DNA of 64,000 bases from Calvatia gigantea (GCA_025093985.1 JACAAK010000009.1:2170001-2234000); one strand, 5' to 3'; counted from the stretch's first letter, positions 1 through 12,772 are shown. Translations and numbers: made by a program. Notes: generated by a model not told the origin, from the sequence alone.

Positions 1-585
1 GACGTCTGCGGAAGCCAAACGTCACCGTGCAAAGCATTGCCAGCACCGCACTGGGTAGACTCACCTACGAATGGACAAGACCGGACACTGTATGTATTAG
101 TATCAATTCCCGTAGACCACCTGTTCCTGCTGTATCATTAGCTTCCGTCTCTTTGTAGCTCTAGTTGTCCTGCTCGGCTCTACTCACTTGCTTCTCCACC
201 CTTGTTCGTTTTTCCGCTGGATTCTATATCATTGTAGCTGTGTTGTTTGTATTTATAGATATCACACCGTGTTTTGTATCTCTCAACTGAGTTGCGATTC
301 GGGTCACGTTTGTTTGCTCCCACACCGTGCACTGGGTCTTGTCAAAAGGAAGTGGTGTGCGCCAGCCAAAAAGCACTGCAACCACACGGTGATTGGAACC
401 AGAGCAGGACGAAGCATCGGGCTAGGCCTGCCGAGGTGATGATGGTGTGTCAGGATCGCCTCCAAAATAAGACACCATCAATCAATTAGGCAATACGCCT
501 GGAAGTGTTCCATCACCAGCGCCCAAGGCACTTAGCTTGGCCGTAAAAGACAACACTCTTGTGTTTTTTCCCATCCCGTCAAACA
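1..585. other. 5' intergenic stretch
   Basis: No coding sequence recognised. Short open frames here have no domain signature. The last part is presumably the promoter and 5' leader of the BSD2-like gene that starts at 586; no clear TATA or CAAT element was identified. Confidence 0.5.
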
Positions 586-2001
586 ATGTCCTCCTCAAGG
601 TATCAGCCTCTCCTCCCCGCAACGGCGCAGGACGCAGAGAGGGAGTTGGAGGAGGCTTTCGAGTCCGATAATGAAGACGACACTCGTTCTGCTCACGAGT
701 CGGCACCATTGACCAACAGCAACGTTCATGATGAGCACGTACGTTCAACTATTTCCAACGCAAACTCTACAAGACATAAACGGGCGGGGAGTATTGTAAT
801 CCCTGGGGCATACGACTTCGAGCGAGAGTACGAGTATGATTATCCCCCACCCGGTTCCCCACCACGACCTTCTGCAAGCGCACTGCCGAATAATATTGGA
901 AACAGCAATGGGGTTTTGCCTTCATCTCCTGTTAGGCCGTCTGCGCCCCGCCCCTCGTTTTTCAGGAGAATTGCTGGTGCCGTACTACCGACACACTATG
1001 TGCGTGTGCCCACTGAAGCGGGAAGTTCGCGGGCAGGTTGGTGGTGGGACAGAAAATGATGGAGTCTTTGCGAATGTGATGGCGAAGCCCCAACGATCCT
1101 CGTGTAGTGCGGACGGACGGCGGAGATCCGCACGTCGTACCAGAAGATGTCCAAAAGGACGCACCACCGGTAAGCAGGTTTTGCATTTTCTCCAATTTCG
1201 GGAAATATTGAACCATGATGCTTTCTAGTCCTACCTTGAAGCTCAAGCCGATGCAGTACCAGCCCTACTGGGAAACCACTGTTCATGCACCCCTCAGCGC
1301 TGACCTTAGCGCAGATATGATAATCGATGACCTCCCAACAGGCTCCTTCCTCATCTTCTGTCTCAACGCTTTCATTTCCTTCTTCTTCCAATTCGTCGGT
1401 TTCCTTCCTTACTTACCTCCTCCATACCTCCCATGCCGCAAAGTACGGTTCTCGTGCCGGACTTGGCCTTACACTCATTCAGTTCGGGTTTTATTCCCGC
1501 ACTGACGTTGTAGATGGTAACACAGGAGTGGAGGACCCGGTTACCAGTGGTGGATTTTGGTCTCCAACCGTCAATATTACGGCAGGGCCTTCGTCTACTC
1601 CTGCACCGACCCCCGACGATGTACTCCTATCCGTCTCCATGCGAGATTGGCTTTCCTTCTTGTTCATGACCTTAGGTGAGCTGTCCTGTCAGCTTTCCAT
1701 CAGCTTTGATGTTGGAGATCTGTTCTCATCAAAATGATTTTTTTAGGGTGGTTCCTTGTTCTGTCTTCGCTTATCGGGTTCTGGCGAGTCAAACGCTGGG
1801 AAAAGGTCCTACGCACCCCTGCAGTGCCCCTTACCCCCGAAGAGGTCGAGCGTGACAGGGCCATAAGGCGGAACATTCCAAAATGTGTTTGGTATTGCGT
1901 TCGGTGACGATGAAGAAGAAGAAAGAATCCGGAGGCCACTGAGTAGCGCCGAAGCGGAGGTAAGACTGGCAAGAGATTTGAGGGCTGCTGGACTATTATA
2001 A
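586..2001 (+). CDS. bsd2: BSD2/Ndfip-family metal homeostasis and ubiquitin-ligase adaptor (frameshifted)
   Basis: Family members are endomembrane proteins with three transmembrane segments. They recruit Rsp5/NEDD4 E3 ligases through PY motifs, for example to send metal transporters to the vacuole. Seen here: an acidic, disordered N-terminus from the ATG at 586; a PPSY motif across an intron (about 1168-1228); then hydrophobic helices near 1350-1420 (FISFFFQFVGFL), 1465-1500 (GSRAGLGLTLIQFGFYSR) and 1640-1790 (LSFLFMTLG, intron, WFLVLSSLIGFW). The C-terminus is acidic and stops at 2001. The frame must change at about 1040, 1092, 1262, 1405 and 1878; at the last three a single extra base explains the shift. 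It is convergent with the ASA1 gene, 195 bp apart. Family assignment is strong; the indels are probably consensus errors. Confidence 0.8.
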
Positions 2002-2196
2002 TTTATCCTTTTTATTTTCGCTCTTGCCGCTACTTCCTATACCCACCATCGATGATACGGTTGTCCGTCCCGGCTCCTCCCCTCTCCGAGGTTTCGTATT
2101 GTTATCTCGCGCAAGCGTTCTAAATATGCTGTTGACAAAACTAAGTGTGCCATATTCTGTAATCAAGATTACTCTTAATCTTTACTGAAGCTCTCC

Positions 2197-3758
2197 TCAT
2201 GACTTGGAAAAGCTAATGAGAGACCATATGGAAACCCGACAATCCTTGCCACCAGCCACCAGCCAACGCTCCCGTTCAGCTATCTCCTCATGCGTTATCT
2301 CGTCATCACTTTCATCAGTCACCGTCAGGTCGGGTAGTCGCCCGACTACCATCAGGAGGTGACCGCGCAAAATGTACTACTTGACAACTGGATTTGTGAT
2401 ATTTTAGTGTGCCAAGCGGCTTCATTGTTTTCGTAGAATATAGTCGAACACTTTTAGCGGTGGAGGTTAGGCGCTGGTGATTCAGGTATCCAGGGCGTAA
2501 ATTCGCCACTGCTCACCTACCATCCCAGCCACCAATAGCACAGACTTTACCATCATCTCTGATAGTGATGGAGGCATTTCCAGGATGTTTCGTCTTGTGC
2601 GCAATGCACGCACGTTCGTGGGATGTGATTGCCCTCTTGGAAATGTTTCATGAAGAAATTCCGACCCCAATGACAAACATATATACATACCGATATATCA
2701 TAACGACAAACTAAGTGGTCTGCCGATACACTGATAGCGAAGTCGTTCTGACGTGAAACTTTCATAGCCATGACTATTTCAAATAGTATCAGCGACATAG
2801 AAGAGCAAAGAAGAAGAGGGGCTTTACTCGTCTCTGCATGAAGTTTGGAGGTCCAGAGTGTCTCCCACCCTGCTCCCTCGATGGAGGTGGGCTTTTCGCG
2901 AGCATACTTGCGCAGGACAACACTTCCGTTTTCGTGCGCACAAAGAAGATGTAGTTCATTACTGTTGAGCACCACCTGTCCTCCGCATGCGGACGTAAAT
3001 AAATGTAGACTCATGATAATGCCTGAACAATTGCGTTGAGATAGGAAGCCTATATCAAAAAGGACAGGCACACCAGCATTATTTCTTCCCTCGGGTCCGC
3101 AGAGAATATAGATTTTTGTATCTCTTGACCGATTGCAGCATGGATTCCTATCTCTCGACGGGAGCGACCAGACGTCTGCCTAGTGCCCTTGAACGTGACA
3201 TGGAAACCCTGAATCTGATAATAACTCACGACAGACGAATCAATCAATCCGGGGAGTGCAAGCAATGCCTTCTTGTCCTCAGTGTCCGATTCCAGCGGCA
3301 TCAAAGAGAATCGACAATAGTTAAGCGCGTTCACATCCATCGAATAAGACAACAGCGGTTCTGGAAGATCCAAACCCGCAGCTGTATCACCCAGTCTCGC
3401 AGATTCGGGCAGATTCGGTAGTACGTTTATAAACATGGAGTTTGTTATCTCGTCCATGACTGCCTGATATCAAAGACCCGAACACGGAACACTGAGATCA
3501 GCGAGTAGTACCCCTCAGTAAAGAACCTAGCATACGTGAGGATCTCGGACCCCCATTCTTCAACCCCGAGAAGGACCGGCTTGGTGGGCTTGCCATTTCG
3601 CGGTCGGTCGGACGACTGCGGGTGGAAGCCGCTACAACAAGGCCAGATGCATCGCCTGAGTACAACCTTTCATTATCATCTGAGAAGGCAATTGCACTGA
3701 TCGGATGAGAATGTAGTCTAAGAAGATGTGTTGGTGCTGCCGGGGGAGGTACAGACAT
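2197..3758 (-). CDS. ASA1: ASTRA-associated protein 1 (ASA1), WD40-repeat protein (frameshifted)
   Basis: ASA1 is a WD40 beta-propeller subunit of the ASTRA complex, which acts with the TTT co-chaperone in assembly of PIKK kinases and chromatin regulators. Starting at the ATG at 3758 the protein opens with a WD repeat (LRLHSHPISAIAFSDDN, then LYSGDASGLVV). It continues through the ASA1-typical stretches YSMDVNALNYCRFSLMP (about 3290-3350), LLCAHENGSVVLRKY (about 2900-2950), NDFAISVSADHLVCRYD (about 2690-2740), KPLGTLKYHKSSCQ, and a final WLVAGGKDCRVSIW repeat ending at the stop at 2197-2199. Introns of about 50-70 nt separate these. Several one-base frame changes occur (about 3560-3620, 3400, 3210, 3100 and the last exon). 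The start is 206 bp from the divergent SPC3 start, so the two share a promoter region. Confidence 0.8.
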
Positions 3759-3964
3759 CGCAAGTGACTAGTGAGGCTTGGTAGAGAACAAGAATCAGAC
3801 TCAGGACTTGACAGTGCGTGAGGTCATATTGTTTATTTCGAGGGCGCCTACCAAACAACATGGTCCTGCCACAACTGACTTAACAGACGTGTCAAAAACG
3901 TCACAACACCGTGTCCGAGAATCTATGCTGTTGGATTCTTCAACGCTACCCTTAGACTGCACAG

Positions 3965-4678
3965 ATGCATAGTGTATTCTCGCGAATCAACAATGTCTCC
4001 GCACTGCTCTCGTCGTGCATGATGGCCCTCTTGGCGGCCATTGCTCTCTCCTCCTTTGTGTTTACTGCCGACCCGAAAGGTGACTTGGGACTTCTCTCTG
4101 TCAAAGTGTGAGTTTGATAGCACCTGGCGCATAGAATAATCCTCATTCTGCCTAGTTACCCTGCCACTGGAGCAAGGAAAGGATACTCAAAACAGGAACT
4201 CGCCTTTGTCAATTTCAATGTTACCGCTGGTTCGTAACCACCACGCTTCCCAGAGGTGTACAACGTTCATGTTATCGCAGACCTCAGGCCTCTCTTTCAC
4301 TGGAACACCAAACAGCTCTTTGTCTGGATAGAAGCAGAATTTAACAATACCAAGGCAAGTTGTAACCTTCCACCGCAACAAGCATACTTATTTCCGCCTT
4401 AGGCCGAAAATGAGGTCGTCGTTTGGGATCGCATTATTCGTCGCAAGGAGGACGCTAACTTGAAAGTGACTGGCAAGAATAAGTATATGCTTCGTGATCT
4501 CACGAAGTCCTTCAAGTAAGAAGCTTCATTGTTTCCGTTTCGCTAGCGCTCATGATAATCAGGAACGCGAGACCTGCCCACTACTCTTTGAAATACAATA
4601 GTGATGCCTTACGTTGGAGTTCTCACATACGGTGAAGCAGCAAAAGACGGAGACCCCCTGTTGAATTCCCTCCCCTAG
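3965..4678 (+). CDS. SPC3: Signal peptidase complex subunit 3 (SPC3/SPC22-23)
   Basis: This is a non-catalytic but essential subunit of the ER signal peptidase. The ATG at 3965 opens the family signature (MHSVFSRINNVSALLSS), followed by one N-terminal membrane anchor (about residues 14-35) and a lumenal domain with FVNFNV, LFHWNTKQLFVW, EFNN, NEVVVWDRI and KYMLRDLTKSFK. Four introns are seen. The third (after ACCAAG, from about 4355) starts GCAAGT and ends TTAG, so it is a GC-AG intron. In the last exon an extra base near 4600 shifts the frame. The other frame restores the conserved MPYVGVLTYGEA end and stops at 4676-4678. The length of about 180 residues fits the family. Confidence 0.88.
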
Positions 4679-4815
4679 CAGAAACGTAGTATAATAACAG
4701 CCCCCTTAAAATTAATTTGGCCCAAGATACCATTTTATTTGGGTTACGAACATTGCGAGAAGGAGACCTCTATCGCACCAGGTTCTTCAAGTACGGATAT
4801 AAAACCCAGATTGCC

Positions 4816-6135
4816 TTATCCACGCCTCAGAACCTCTTCAACCTCGGGCTTAATACTCGCGAAAAGATCTTCGGGAGTTCCTTTCGGCTGCCAACCAACT
4901 GCCCGTGACCTGTTCGCCCTGCACCTTGAATTCGAACCAAGCGATGTTGATCCCTAGAAGGTATGATCAACTCCCGGAGTCAGGTCAGGTATACGAGACT
5001 ACAGTTGAGACATACCCCCAAATATGTCTCAATTTCTTCCTGTGTGAAGCTTGTCGGTTCAGGCGGTAACGCTCTTCTTCAGTTCTAACCAAGGATTTTC
5101 CAATGCCCTTTCCAATATCATACAAAGTATGTTCCCCATTCTCGCCGAAGTAATAGCCCTCGCGACCGTGACCAATACGTCGATTCGAGAGGATTGCGTC
5201 GAAAATCGTGATATACAGGTCCCCAACTATGATAAAGTTTTGAGCCACCTTTACGTTAATAGAGTGATTGAATCACCACTCACTGTCATCAGTATGGACG
5301 TTTGGCCAAATGTTGAGTCCCCTTTCCGACCATACCCGCCCTGCCTCGACGCAACGACGCCCGAATTAGTCGCGGAATTTGCATTGACCGATTGTTGGCC
5401 ACACCAGGCGCTAACCAACTTCCCGGTCGCAAGTCCATAGATTGTTGACGGAGTGACAAGATACGCGCGAACGTATCCTTCATTATCAGCGTTGATGATC
5501 GTCAAGTCAACATCGCGATGGGGTGCTGTATCTGGGAGCGTTTCAACTATCGTCCGGATCGAGGTCATCCCATATTTTGCTTGTGGCGTAAAGGCCAGCA
5601 GCGTTATCTAGCTAGGAGGCCCGTGCCAGACTAGTGGGATGAGCATTGGGTTAGGCATTGTATCATGAAAACGGTAGCGAAGGTAGACACACTGTGTGGA
5701 TGAGAGCGGGAGGCTTGCCAGTTGCATGATATCTCTTCTTGATTCCACGCAAAGTAGTCTCCGCAGCTTCGAGGTCATCAGCATCCACCTAGACAACTGT
5801 TCGGACTCAAGCTAGACGGCAACACAAATTCTCCGTACCGCGTCAAACACAACATCTGCGTTGCCAACAAGTTCCTCTACCAGAGAGACATCATTTAATG
5901 AACCGACAGCCGGAACGATCCCAAAATCTTTCAAGTTTTTCCGCCTTATCCGCCGAGCGTACCAGAGCGGTGATCTCGAAAGAGCGAGCATCTGGATGTT
6001 TGAGAAGGCGTTCTACAACCGACCCCCCGATATACCCTGTTTTTGAAGGCCGATTGCAGTTGAGTACGTCTTTATGCATCAAAGCTGGAGGATCTGACCT
6101 GTAGCACCTGCAACAAAAATCTTCGTTTTGGCCAT
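4816..6135 (-). CDS. NAD(P)-binding NmrA/epimerase-like protein, copy B (frameshifted)
   Basis: This is an extended short-chain dehydrogenase-like Rossmann protein; the substrate is unknown. The ATG at 6135 is followed by KTKIFVAGAT, a first intron, and GYIGGSVVERLL, together giving the TGxxGxxG-type dinucleotide-binding loop. Later conserved blocks are FEITALVRSADKAEKL, VAADAEG-like VDLTIINADNEGYVRAYLV, PSTIYGLATGKLV, IGHGREGYYFGENGEHTLYD and a C-terminal PEDLFASIKPEVEEVL. An extra T in a TTTT run near 5923-5926 and a further indel near 5530-5580 break the frame. It lies head-to-tail with a diverged paralogue (6558-7875), 422 bp apart, and is convergent with SPC3. It could be a decaying duplicate or an intact gene with sequence errors. 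Confidence 0.75.
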
Positions 6136-6557
6136 GGCGAGCTTTGGACCAGACCCTTCAAGCTCCGGGAGAGGCCAAATTCCCCATGGTGCAGGTCTTA
6201 TGGCGTAATCACTTTGGATCCTGGGAATACCCTCGAATACCCCTTCGAGCTTTGAGCTCCAAGCTCAAAAGCCATCGCGTTTTGGAGGTATGGTGTAGGA
6301 GCCATTATCTCACTAAGACCCTTACCCAACCGCAAGGCGGCTCCGATTCCCTTCAAACTCATTTTGTGTAATCCCGAAATACCAGCAAGATAACACAAGT
6401 CCAGGAGTTAGCATACAGATCGAGCCAAATCTGAGAATTGTTATTAAAAGCAATTGACACTAACGTGCGGGTGGGTTTTATACTTTCGGACGTGTAATTG
6501 CGCTAAACATCCACTTCCCCCCCTCTCCCCCAATATATAATGCTCGTCGCTTGGAAT

Positions 6558-7875
6558 CTAACGAAGCACGGGCTTGTGGTTCGATCTGATGATCTCTTCT
6601 ACTTCCGGTTTGATAGATGCCAAGAAATCCTTTGTGGTTTTCTTTGGCTGCCACCCGATGGACTTTGAACGATTAGCCACCGCCCTTGAGTTGGTACCAA
6701 GATAATCCGAGCCCTGTAACCACGGCGTCAACTGGCGGCTCTTTATCAAACGATAGAGTGAGAGGACATACGTTGAAAAAATCTGTCGAGGTCTTCCTTA
6801 GTGAAAGTCGTAGGCTCCGAGCTCGAGCTCTTTCCAAGGGCCACCATTGCGCAGGCCCACCTCCTTGCTAACATCGTACAAGAAGTGTTCTCCGTTCACT
6901 CCGAAGTAATAACCCTCGCGACCATGCCCGACCTTATCTGGATTTATACGAATTGCGTTGAGAAGGACAATGTATAAATCGGCAACTGCATTTCAATTCA
7001 GCAACTTAGAAATTTGGGATAGTCAACCAACCTTACCATCATCAATGTGAACGTTCGGCCATATATTCAATCCCTTCCCGACTATTCCAGCTTGTCCTCG
7101 TTGCAACGAGGCAACAACGAGAGCAGGGATTTGAATGGAGTGTTTAGTTCATGAGTCCCGCGTCAACGAGTTTTCCTGACGCCAGTCCATAGATCGTAGA
7201 GGGAGTGACGAGGTATGCCCTGATATAGCCCTCCTTGTCGGCTTGAATGAATTCTAGATCGACGTTCCGATGGGGTGCGTTAGGGGATAGTTGCTCCAAC
7301 TGATCTGAATTGGCGTCGTCCCATACTGATGTCAGTAGCCCGGAGACCGCCGGCGTTATCAACGAAGAGGCCAGTTCCAGACTATGAAGCTCGGGTGAGC
7401 GTGTGGATTTAAAATCAAGAACGACGGACACGCACTGTGTGGATGAAGATCGAAGGTTTTCCTGTCTCTTGGAACCTTCTTTTGGAACCGCGCAACATGA
7501 TCCTGGCTGCATTGAGCTGATCGGCGTCCACCTGAAGAGGTTCCGTTAAGATTATCCGAGAACGGAACCTGGTAAACCTACTGTATCGATCACAACGTCT
7601 GCTGCCGCTGTCAAATCTTCAAGCAGCTGCGCGTCGTTAAAGGACCCGACTACGGCATTTACCCCAAACTTTTTAAATCCTTCAGCTCTCTCAGGACTTC
7701 GTATAAGGGCAGTGATCTCGAAATTGCGCGCTTCTGTGTGGTCGAGGAGCCGCTCAAGTACAGAGCCGCCGATGTATCCTGAAGGTGTCGACTTAAGATA
7801 AGGGTGCGGGCAATTATAAGGGACTATCAACTCACCAGTAGCTCCGGTGATAAAAATCTTGGTTTTGGTAGACAT
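6558..7875 (-). CDS. NAD(P)-binding NmrA/epimerase-like protein, copy A (frameshifted)
   Basis: Paralogue of the neighbouring gene, likewise a Rossmann-fold NAD(P)-binding protein with no assignable substrate. From the ATG at 7875: TKIFITGAT, intron, GYIGGSVLERLLDH (nucleotide-binding loop), NFEITALIRSPERAEGF, VGSFNDAQLLEDL, ADVVIDT, then PHRNVDLEFIQADKEGYIRAYLV and PSTIYGLASGKLVDAG. After an extra base near 7145 the frame resumes with HSIQIPALV and WPNVHIDD. The C-terminus (LGTNSRAVANRSKSIGW, DFLASIKPEVEEII) ends at the TAG at 6558-6560. At least two one-base shifts are needed. Introns are about 50-60 nt. It matches a family common as multi-copy genes in agaric genomes. Confidence 0.78.
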
Positions 7876-9747
7876 CTTCTATGTAGGTTATGATATGAGG
7901 TGTTGAGTTTGTGAATTGGTTGCAAGCCACCAGTCCAGGAGCGGAAACTCTTATACTCTTCCCCAAGCCTGGGTTATTCTAGCAAGTTTCCTGTGAAGCA
8001 GGTTGATTAGAAAGGCGAGACGCTCCGCACTTACTCATCATTGTGCGAAGACATAGGAAAAAGGCACTGGCATCATATTTCGCTCAATCTTAGTCATCGC
8101 TTGATCACCTTAAATAGATTGTCATATGTTGGCATTCAGTGTGATTGGAAATCAACGTTCGAAGTAGCCTCACGCAAATTCTGCAACCAGTCAGAACAGT
8201 CGGAATCTGGTGGACAAGCAAAAGAAGTCCGCTCTTAGCGGTTTCACTTCCTGTCAACCCTCTGGAACCGCTTCGCTACCTCCTCCCGATGAGAAATCAG
8301 ACCTCGGGATGAATGTACTGGGGTTTGTAATGTGGGACGGCGACAGCGATTTCATGTTTTGCTGATTAGGATTCGATTGCGACTTGGTGACGAATTTATA
8401 TTTTTGGTCTCTAGGGTGATATGGAAGGTGAGCAGTTTGGCTGGCCCAGCAAGGATAAAGGTGTATTTGAGATCTCATACAATATCAAGTTCGATGGTTT
8501 GTTTTGAGTAAGGCCACGGTGGACAGGTTGAAGTTGTCAGTCAGAGCTTCCAGAGTATTAGACGGATCAGGCTCTTGGCTAAATCCAAGCCTAAGGCCTA
8601 AGCCTGGGGTCGACGCCACATGATGCCAGCACATCCCATCCTTCATTGTCCCGGGCTTCGGATCAACTAAGAACGTCCTCCCGTTGCCGTCTCGTTGAGA
8701 GTCATCCTCCATATCTGTCTTTTCTTCCCGTTCCGCTCGGCCAATAAGAACGCCAGACGGATGCTGGTGTGTTCGAGGGAAAGACAATCAGTTTGTTCGA
8801 CCGACAGCATACCAGGATAGCCGTGCGTTCGATAACTTACTGGACACCAGGGTCATCGTCCATTTGAGTAAGGCCCGAGGAGGGTTAACGTTTTCGTCCA
8901 AGGCTTCAGTTCTGCCTTACAGGTCGAGTGCTTATAATAGCTTATTGGCCAAATTCAATCCGGGGCATCGTGACTACGCCGTAGGCTGCGGGGATATGAT
9001 CTACAGGAATCTATTTGCCCACAGGTCTCTGGGATTCTAAAAAAAGCCTGAACTCCAGAGTCTCCACCAGACTTTGTTATTGAGAAAGAACCGCATACAA
9101 TGTTGAGTAGCGATCACCTAAACAAACTTCGAACTTGGCGGCCCATGGGAGGGTAGCATCAATCCAGCTGCCTCAACCAGATGGACCGACGGAGAAACAG
9201 TGAGTAAGATGTGGCTTTTGGAAAGTACCTCCTGTTGGTTCGTACATCGGTTTTCAATAACAGTCAATACCGGAGATAAGTCGTCATAGAGAACTCGACA
9301 CGGTTGGTGCTAGATTGGCTTGTATATGCCTGAGATGAGTTACGACGTCTCTGACATGGGGCAAGCAGGAAACTTGTGGGCCGGGAGGTCGGGGAAGGCA
9401 AGAAGGTTATTGGTATGAAGAGTCTATTTGCCAGTGTTGTTGCTACCAGGCGTACAGGTGTAGAGATCTCTGCTAACTCTTAACAAACATCATAATGTCA
9501 GGACTGGGACCACAGAAAAACCTCACGAGTGCTGTGGAGGTGGTCACAATTGGGCTCCTACGTGGATTTGCTGTAAGTGGTTTAACATTGCTACATTGTT
9601 AGTTGTTTTGAATTCGGCAGAGGATAAGATAAGATACGAGTCGATCAAAGTCATATTTACTGGGCATGACAACCATGATTCCACACATAAAAGTCAATTG
9701 CCGCTCTTTCATCAGTCTCATTAACTTTCCATCAGCCAGTTCGTAAG
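7876..9747. other. Long intergenic stretch
   Basis: About 1.9 kb between the divergent copy-A epimerase and TRL1. A 100-codon minus-strand open frame (8485-8787) has no recognisable domain, no splice context and no homology I can name. I see no tRNA, repeat or transposon signature. It presumably holds the two divergent promoters. Confidence 0.45.
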
Positions 9748-12416
9748 ATGCCTCCACGATTCTCCATCGAGGACTCTCTCCTCATCTCAGACCTTCGCGC
9801 CCTTGAGAAAAAATCGCCAAAGCTCGTCAAATCGCACCTTTACTCCGTGCCTAGCGAGCCAAACATTTTAGTGTGCAGTTGGAAGTTGAATGAATTCAAA
9901 TATTATGATATTCCATCGCCGTTCCCTACACTCGCAAGAGGTTTGTTTAGTACGAAGGTTTCCTCTGAGGGCGAGGAGGACGCCAAATATCGGATCGTCA
10001 TCCGTGGGTATGACAAATTCTTCAACATTGGCGAGGTCCCATGGACTACTGTACGTGGTTCTCACTATTCCTCCACTTGTCCATGCTGAAAATGACGCAT
10101 ATGTGGTAGTGGGAAGCCCTAGAAGTGCACACCGCTCCGCCATACACGCTCTCTCTCAAGTCTAATGGTTGCATCATCTTCGTTGGCGCTCTCACCCCAC
10201 AAAAAATCGTTGTGACATCGAAGCATTCTCTTGGCCCCGTGGCGGGTGTGCCAACGAGTCACTCTGAGGCTGGAGAGCGGTGGGTGAGGCGCTACTTGGA
10301 CGAGAAGCAGAGGACCGAGGCCGACCTCGCCAGTAGACTTTGGGAGGAGAACTGGACCGTAGTAGCTGAGGCAAGTTGTTACCCCCTCCCCGTCCACCGT
10401 ATTCTCATGACATCAGTTGTGCGACGATTCATTCGAAGAACACGTCCTTCCTTATTCGCCGGAGAGAACTGGTCTCCACCTTCACGGTCTTAATGTCGCA
10501 ACTAAATCTTTCGTGACCATCCCACATGATGTCGTCGACGCGTTCGCCGAAGAATGGGGTTTCATCAAAACGCGCACACATATAGTTAATACTATATCCG
10601 AAGTGCGCGAATTCACGTCCCACATAGCTGACGTCGGAGAATGGAATGGGGAAGCGGTCGAAGGTTTCGTCGTCCGCACCCATGTCACCGAGCCTCCGAC
10701 CGAGGGCCGTGGAGGGAAACGCGCATCCGAAGGACAGTCACCGTATTCTCCTGGGTCCTCATTTTTCTTCAAAGTGAAGTTCGATGAACCGTATATGATG
10801 TATCGCGATTGGCGAGAGGTCACGAAGAAGCTCCTTACGACCAAGGGTGCCTTATCTCCTTCAATCCTTCCTAAAAGTAAGATGAAGAGAAAGGAGACGC
10901 GGATCTATGTCAAGTGGGTTATTGAGGAAATTAAGAAGAATCGAAAGGCATTCAATGACTATACCAAGGGACACGGAATCATTGCCACCAGGGAGAGGTT
11001 TTTGGAGTGGTACGAGACGCAGAAGCAGAAAGGGGGATTGAAGGAGGAAAATGATGAAGAAGAGATAGCTGACAAAGGGAAGAAGATTCAAAAAGCAATT
11101 ATCGTCCCAGTTGCGATCCCTGGGTCTGGTGAGTCTGAATGTTAGTGTCTTGTTGGGATATCATTTTTAATCTGGAACTGATCCAGGTAAAACTTCGGTT
11201 GCTGTCGCTCTGACACACATATTTGGATTCGGTCATACACAGAGCGACGATATTAACGCCAAGAAGGCTGCACCCATATTCATAAATAATGTCGTCGACC
11301 TTTTGGAATACCATAATGTTGTTATCGCGGACAAGTATGGTCTTTTCTCTTGTACTCAACAAATACATGCTCACACCGGTCACTGTCTTTAGAAACAACC
11401 ATCTCAGTATCCATCGCCAACAGTTACGTGACGCCGTCGCCGGATACTCCCCTCCCGTCCATCTAATCGGCCTTAACTGGTCTCTTGACGACAAACCGCC
11501 CACCACGGTACACCGCATTTGCTCCGACCGCATAATAACCCGTGGTTTGAACCACCAAACTCTGACTGCCAACGCGACCCACAGGCGCTTTCACGAGGAT
11601 GTAATATGGGGATTCATCGACAGCCATGAAGAGCTCACTGAACAAGAAGTCGATGCATGCATCGACCTAGAACTTGGAGATGATCTAGAGACGATGGTCC
11701 GGAACACAGTTCAAGGCTTGTGGAAGATTCTCGGAGGACCTGGCGGGTTACTTGGAGAAGAGGAACCGAGCGACGAAAAGATTACACAGGTGTTGGAGAA
11801 GGTTGCGGAGTATAAGGCAAAGAGGGGTAGAGGACAGGATGCGAAGGAGGCTAAGGCTGCCAAGAAACCCCCGAGGTATTTCGGTATTCTGCCCGAAGTG
11901 GATGTGGTTAAGCTCCTTGACGACGTATTTGTGGGTGGTGCAGAGGAAAATGGGAAGATGAAAGACGGAGCCGAGTTCTGGGAAAAACTGAAGAAGGGAA
12001 AGAGGGTGACGACACGCCCACATATCACGATCGTCCACCAGAAATCGCTACCACAGGAACAAACAGTGTGGGACAGGTCCGCCAACATCCATGCACTGTC
12101 TTCGCCTCCTGTCTTCAAGTGTACCCTTCGGAAGGTATTGTGGGATGGAAGAGTCATGGTACTCCCTGTGGACAATCTCGAACATGTGTCAGGCCCTGTG
12201 GAGGAAAGCGAGAAGTTCTTTGAGGCCCTGCCCGAAGAGACGAGAAAGAGACTACACATTACAGTCGGGACCGCAAATGGGAGTATTCCGCCTGTGGAGG
12301 GCAAGGACCTCGTTAAGAGGCGGAAAGATGGGAAAGGGGAGGACAACGGCGTGTATGAAGTTGAGCTCGTGGAGGAGGTCGTAGTTACTGGGAGGTTAAA
12401 GGGTCTATTTTCATGA
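9748..12416 (+). CDS. TRL1: tRNA ligase TRL1 (ligase-kinase-cyclic phosphodiesterase)
   Basis: The fungal trifunctional tRNA ligase joins tRNA exons after intron removal and HAC1-type mRNA halves in the unfolded-protein response. Exons by eye are 9748-10050, 10110-10370, 10417-11128, 11187-11334 and 11393-12416, giving 815 residues, close to yeast Trl1. The N-terminal adenylyltransferase has the LKSNGCIIF motif with the nucleophile lysine near residue 118. The polynucleotide-kinase P-loop IPGSGKTS (about 420-428) is split by an intron. The C-terminal 2H phosphodiesterase has its two HxT motifs, HITIV (about 683) and HITVG (about 761). The intron 10371-10416 is GC-AG (GCAAGT...CAG, 46 nt). There are no frameshifts, in contrast to its neighbours. 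All three activities look intact. Confidence 0.93.
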
Positions 12417-12772
12417 TTCAGACTCATGGGTTTTCCCTCGGAATAGGGTTGGTGTTTCTTGTAGGTATGAGCATTTCGTCCTTGCGTCCCCGGTTTCTGT
12501 CAAACGAAAAACATCTGTATTTTAGTCGGAATTGCCACAGGTCCCGTTTCAATTTACACTTGTTCTGTTGTGATGATCAATATTTGAAGGTTGACCAGTG
12601 AGGCTTGCACCTTGGAGGTCACTCAACGATGGGAATACGCGCCCATTCCTCCCGCATTTTCCCAGAATGTCGAGTCCTCCCTGTTCACATCCTCCCTGAA
12701 CTTCATAGATGGCAGTGCCGGAAGGCCGTTATAGAAATACTTGTGTCATATTAGGTTGGTTAAGTATATTCT
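12417..12772. other. Intergenic stretch between convergent TRL1 and kinase genes
   Basis: 3' flanks of TRL1 and of the minus-strand kinase copy. No gene or repeat recognised. Confidence 0.4.

Noticed and set aside
8485..8787. 100-codon minus-strand frame as a gene
   Set aside because: No domain, no splice context, no neighbour logic; length is expected by chance in an intergenic stretch.
11711..12427. 238-codon minus-strand open frame
   Set aside because: Antisense to the last exon of TRL1, Ser/Thr/Pro-rich shadow with no domain.
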